Positions 61,139 through 64,000 of a DNA stretch of 64,000 bases are shown in pieces. The stretch lies in NCBI RefSeq assembly GCF_030405905.1, contig NZ_JASATW010000024.1:24767-88766 (forward strand), written 5' to 3'. The notes below the pieces were generated by a model. That model saw only the letters and a program-made list of their open reading frames with translations. It was not told the DNA's origin and made no database searches. Both the position numbers and the translations under genes were made by a program. Numbering within the stretch: the first letter of the stretch is position 1; the number at the start of each line of letters is the position of its first letter. The DNA comes from Sphaerothrix gracilis. Lineage in GTDB: Bacteria > Cyanobacteriota > Cyanobacteriia > Phormidesmidales > Phormidesmidaceae.

Positions 61139-62023
61139 CTAAAACAAAATGGAGGGTAGAAAGACGCCCGTTGGCTGGCTGTAAAGTCCCAGGCTCATCA
61201 GCGTCATCGGCTGAACGACCTGCAGGCCCTGCTGCAGGCACCAGCGAAAGAGCTGGCTATTGCGAGTCGGCAGCAGGAAGCCAGGACCTGCAAAGGATTG
61301 AGCGGCTCCAATCAGCGCCTTCAGGTCTTCATTGCTTTCCCCTACGGCGTGGCCGAAAAAGCCAATCAGCGTGGCATATCCGGTCAGGCGTAAATCGTGC
61401 TCAACCACGGTGGCTGTCCCCTGACGGATAGCCTGCTGCAGTTCTAGAGCGCGATCGAAGCCATGTACCTGCTGGCAGAGCTGATTACAGGCGTCGAGAT
61501 CAGCTTCGGTGGCAGGCCGCACCGGATAGCCCGGCAGAGCCAGGTTGAGGGCTGGGCCTTGCAGATTGGCTAGCGGTTCTTGAACATTAAAGCCCAGCTT
61601 GGCGTAAAGCGACAGAGAACGACTGTGAAAAGCCGCCTGCACTAGGCGCACACCGGCAAAATCCTGCAGGCGCGATCGCTCTAGCACCGCTATCATGAGC
61701 TGTCTGCCAATCGAGCCGTTTTGTAGCCCCGGAGCGATCGTAATCGGCCCCACCCCGGCGACTTTTGCACCTTCCAGCAGAAAGTTGCTGCCCACAATCT
61801 GACCATCCTTTTCGGCCACTACCGAGTAGGTATAGGGGTCAGAAAACAGCCTCGTCATCATTTCCTGGGCTAGCTCAGGCCGGGGAAAGTCGGGCGGAAA
61901 GCGGTGCTGTTCAGAAATGGTCTTAAAGGCTTCGTAGCAGATTTCACCGCAGATGCGAGCGTCGGCGGGTGTACCTGACCGAAGCTGCAAAGTGGTTTGA
62001 GGCTGAGTGAGTACGGTTGGCAT
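61139..62023 (-). CDS. GNAT N-acetyltransferase with two GNAT-like halves
   Basis: The 294-residue protein starts with a clear GNAT domain: LRSGTPADARICGEICYEAF, VVAEKDGQIVGSNFLLEG and the acetyl-CoA loop APGLQNGSIGRQLMIAVLERS (Q-x-x-G-x-G/A-like), then YAKLGFNVQE. The second half (PVRPATEADLDACNQLCQ and later FLLPTRNSQLFRWCLQQGLQV) is a degenerate GNAT-like repeat, as in double-GNAT proteins. Substrate unknown. It starts 5 bp after the VOC gene and leads into the sulfotransferase gene. Confidence 0.87.
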   Translation of the reverse strand: MPTVLTQPQTTLQLRSGTPADARICGEICYEAFKTISEQHRFPPDFPRPELAQEMMTRLFSDPYTYSVVAEKDGQIVGSNFLLEGAKVAGVGPITIAPGLQNGSIGRQLMIAVLERSRLQDFAGVRLVQAAFHSRSLSLYAKLGFNVQEPLANLQGPALNLALPGYPVRPATEADLDACNQLCQQVHGFDRALELQQAIRQGTATVVEHDLRLTGYATLIGFFGHAVGESNEDLKALIGAAQSFAGPGFLLPTRNSQLFRWCLQQGLQVVQPMTLMSLGLYSQPTGVFLPSILF

Positions 62024-62028
62024 TCTGG

Positions 62029-62514
62029 CTACCTCCGGGCGTCTACCAGAGCAAGTTGGTCAATCATTTCGGGCAGACGTTCTGGGCTGAGGGCCTGCAA
62101 ATACTGAGCTGCGATCGCGGGGGTCAGCAGCTCCAGCATCAGCCGGTTTTCCACCCAAAATTCCACAACGTCAAACAGGCCATCCCGACTCGCCTGCAGA
62201 ACCCGCCAGCCCTCTCGCTCACCAATACGCTCAATCTGCTCTAGGCTAATGGGCACAGAAATGGCGGCGTGAAAGGACGAATAATGAGAAGCCTGCGGGT
62301 TTAGCTGGAAGCCAGCCTGACCTTCATGGGCATCGGGAATCAGCTCAGAACCGTTGGGATAAAACTCAATCAGGGTGCCGAACTCATCCCCCGCCAGCGC
62401 CGCGTAGCTGCCGGGATTAAACGGAAAAGGCACAACATGACCCTCAAATACTTCAGCCATGACGGTGGCAACGTGTAGCGGATCATTAACCGCAACAGAA
62501 ATGTGATGAAGCAT
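62029..62514 (-). CDS. VOC (glyoxalase/bleomycin-resistance) family protein
   Basis: The 161-residue protein begins MLHHISVAVNDPLHVATVMAEVFEG, the first beta-alpha unit of a VOC domain, and continues GTLIEFYPNG and ASHYSSFHAAISVPIS, with a final VEFWVENRLMLELLTP strand. His and Glu at the start of the first strand and in LIEFYP could bind a metal. AGGAAA before ATG 62514 fixes the start rather than 62562. First gene of the VOC-GNAT-sulfotransferase operon; role unknown. Confidence 0.85.
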   Translation of the reverse strand: MLHHISVAVNDPLHVATVMAEVFEGHVVPFPFNPGSYAALAGDEFGTLIEFYPNGSELIPDAHEGQAGFQLNPQASHYSSFHAAISVPISLEQIERIGEREGWRVLQASRDGLFDVVEFWVENRLMLELLTPAIAAQYLQALSPERLPEMIDQLALVDARR

Positions 62515-62562
62515 AAAAATTTCCTGCTGAATTGAAACAGAATTGGCTGCAAATTCAGCCAT

Positions 62563-63045
62563 GCTTCAAGTTTCAGCCCGGACAGCTCCGAAAACCAGAC
62601 GAGATAGCCCCAGATAAACTCGACTTAATCCTTATTTTTGTCTGTTAAAAAGGCAGACGGCTAAAAATGTGTCAGCTGCTCATTCTCAGAGGTATGACAC
62701 CCCCAAGTGGCTAGAGATAGCCAGAAGTAAATAAGGCTGTAGGGTGCATTAGGCAAAGCCGTAACGCACCGTCCTGCAAGGCTTTGATCTGTTGTACTGG
62801 CGCTTAATATAGCCTGCACAAATTTATGACTACTTACTGAGTAGCAATCTGATCGCTGCCGTCTTGGCCGTAGATACGGCCCTACCGCAATAGTCGCTAA
62901 TTCCAGCCAATTACGCGGCCATCAGCTTAAGTCATTCTTAAGTGAAATAACTGAAATAACTCAATTAAAATTAGAATAATCACTCTACAAGCGGTATGGC
63001 TGCCCTTCGCCTGTAACGTCGCCGTTTGTGGAGTCGTGAGCTGAA
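62563..63045. other. Intergenic region before the NB-ARC gene
   Basis: About 480 bp, holding repeat copy C, AT-rich DNA at 62930-62985 likely to carry the promoter of the NB-ARC gene, and the promoter of the minus-strand VOC operon at its left end. No RNA gene seen. Confidence 0.5.
62739..62788 (+). repeat. Dispersed GCACC repeat, copy C
   Basis: GTAGGGTGCATT, then GGCAAAGCCGTAACGCACCG (62752-62771) and AAGGCTTTGAT (62778-62788). The last two blocks match copy A at 9790-9820; GGGTGC and GCACCG can pair as arms. Confidence 0.6.
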
Positions 63046-64000
63046 ATGATCGCTAAAAAGAGTCGCAGACGGGGCGTTGTTCTATCGCTGCAGGGCCAGC
63101 ATAAGCTTGAAGCCGCTCGACGGCAGCTTGAGAAAACGCTGAATGATGGCGATCGCTTGACTCTAGAAGAACTCAGCGATCGCACCCGGCTTGCCCTCAG
63201 CACCGTCATTCGTGTCTTAGACGCTCAGCTCGGCGTTGACAAGCAAACCCTCGATCAGTTCTTCGCCGCCTTTGACCTGCTGCTAGAGCGAACTGACTAT
63301 CAGCATCCCCACCTCGTCCCTGACCCGCTGCCCACCTCCTCGCCTGAGCCGCCTTTCCCCCCTGCTCCCTGCTCCTCCGTTCAGCCGACCGTTCAACCGA
63401 CCCGGCCTGCCGTGGACTGGGGCGAAGCAATTGATGTTTCCCTGTTTTACGGTCGCACCCCTGAACTAGTCACTCTCCAAACCTGGATTCAGCAGGATCG
63501 CTGCCGTCTGATTGCCCTACTCGGCATGGGCGGCATCGGCAAGACTGCCCTGTCTGTCAAGCTGGGCCAGAGTTTGGCAACGGCTGGGCCGCGTCAAGCA
63601 GTCAGCTTCGACTTCATCGTCTGGCGCACTCTGCGCAACGCCCCGCCCCTAGAATCTCTGCTCGCTGACCTGATTCAGGTGCTTTCCCACCAGCAGGAGA
63701 CGGCGGCGGCCTTACCCTCTGAGCGGCGGCTGCCTCGTCTGATGCAGGTGCTGCAGCGGCAGCGCTGTCTGCTGATTCTGGATAACTGCGAAACGCTGCT
63801 GCAGGAAGGACAATTTGCGGGGGCTTTCCGGCCAGAATACGCGGCCTACGGCGAGCTGCTGCGTCAGGTGGGAGAACTGCCCCATCAGAGCGCTCTGGTG
63901 CTGACCAGCCGCGAAAAGCCTCAGGCGATCGCCAGCTTAGAAGGGGCGATGCTGCCCGTGCGATCGCTGCCGCTGCGGGGCCTGCCTGCTAGCGATACCG
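63046..64000 (+). CDS. NB-ARC STAND ATPase, N-terminal part (runs off window)
   Basis: The frame from ATG 63046 is open to the window end (318 codons). An N-terminal ~85-residue domain, RLTLEELSDRTRLALSTVIRVLDAQLGVDKQTL, looks like a helix-turn-helix, followed by a Pro/Ser-rich linker. The ATPase starts near residue 140: Walker A ALLGMGGIGKTALSVKL, FDFIVWRTLRNAPPLESLLADLI, Walker B RCLLILDNCETLL, then HQSALVLTSREKP, all as in cyanobacterial NB-ARC/WD40 proteins. Such proteins are signal-transducing switches, several in antiviral or cell-death roles. The sensor repeats, usually WD40, lie outside the window. Confidence 0.9.
   Translation, partial: MIAKKSRRRGVVLSLQGQHKLEAARRQLEKTLNDGDRLTLEELSDRTRLALSTVIRVLDAQLGVDKQTLDQFFAAFDLLLERTDYQHPHLVPDPLPTSSPEPPFPPAPCSSVQPTVQPTRPAVDWGEAIDVSLFYGRTPELVTLQTWIQQDRCRLIALLGMGGIGKTALSVKLGQSLATAGPRQAVSFDFIVWRTLRNAPPLESLLADLIQVLSHQQETAAALPSERRLPRLMQVLQRQRCLLILDNCETLLQEGQFAGAFRPEYAAYGELLRQVGELPHQSALVLTSREKPQAIASLEGAMLPVRSLPLRGLPASDT

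Noticed and set aside
61098..61241. Longer start of the SULT-like sulfotransferase
   Set aside because: The extra residues overlap the GNAT gene and lack family similarity, whereas AGGAGA precedes ATG 61097.
63011..63026. CCTGTAACGTCGCCGT as a further iteron upstream of the NB-ARC gene
   Set aside because: Only the first eight or nine bases match the iteron well and it is a single copy 31 kb away; probably chance.

Overview
The DNA is cyanobacterial. The HIP1 octamer GCGATCGC occurs throughout, and the recognisable gene families (large GAF/PAS/GGDEF sensors, NB-ARC STAND proteins, a glnA-type glutamine riboswitch, small QW-motif membrane proteins) are typical of filamentous or Leptolyngbya/Nodosilinea-like cyanobacteria. 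It is draft sequence: ten Ns at 38387-38396 interrupt one gene. A plasmid-type replication and partition module at 26.4-34.2 kb suggests the window belongs to a large plasmid or chromid, or to a chromosome that has absorbed one.

Layout. 0-1.4 kb: end of a SNF2 helicase followed by a SWIM zinc-finger protein. 1.5-6.4 kb: a 1606-residue GAF/multi-PAS/GAF/GGDEF diguanylate cyclase with a 21-bp-phased direct repeat at its start. 6.7-23.6 kb: a surface-glycan island with a Wzt-type ATPase, a Wzm-type permease, FkbM methyltransferase, two sulfotransferases, tandem GT4 and several GT2 glycosyltransferases, a GT-C-like membrane protein, a NeuA-type cytidylyltransferase and a CBS-NeuB-SAF-TIM-barrel fusion. 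Together they predict an exported, probably sulfated glycan carrying a nonulosonic (sialic-like) acid. 23.7-24.4 kb: a decayed IS5-type transposase and a dispersed repeat. 24.4-26.3 kb: two lipoproteins flanking a small membrane protein.

26.4-34.2 kb: the replicon module, with parB, parA, two matching parS-like palindromes, a peroxiredoxin-like protein, a YhcG-type nuclease, a putative replication initiator, an array of nine perfect and two degenerate 18-bp iterons, AT-rich DNA with hairpins, and a primase-polymerase-like protein without a conventional start codon.

34.3-42.7 kb: a Zur/Fur box with orphan znuA, lepB, a glutamine riboswitch preceding two tiny membrane ORFs, and a TetR-controlled RND efflux system with three operator copies. 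42.8-48.5 kb: a cytosolic fusion of HTH-like, TPR-like and periplasmic-binding-fold regions, overlapping a fused 5-oxoprolinase. 48.5-49.6 kb: aldo/keto reductase.

49.7-58.0 kb: a tyrosine/homogentisate catabolic locus, with HPPD, homogentisate dioxygenase, a haem-oxygenase-like diiron protein and an acetoacetyl-CoA-synthetase-like ligase on one strand, and an Lrp/AsnC regulator, an uncharacterised protein and fumarylacetoacetase on the other. No glutathione-type maleylacetoacetate isomerase is present. 58.4-62.5 kb: a secreted TPR protein, then a VOC/GNAT/sulfotransferase operon. 63.0 kb to the end: start of an NB-ARC STAND ATPase that runs off the window.
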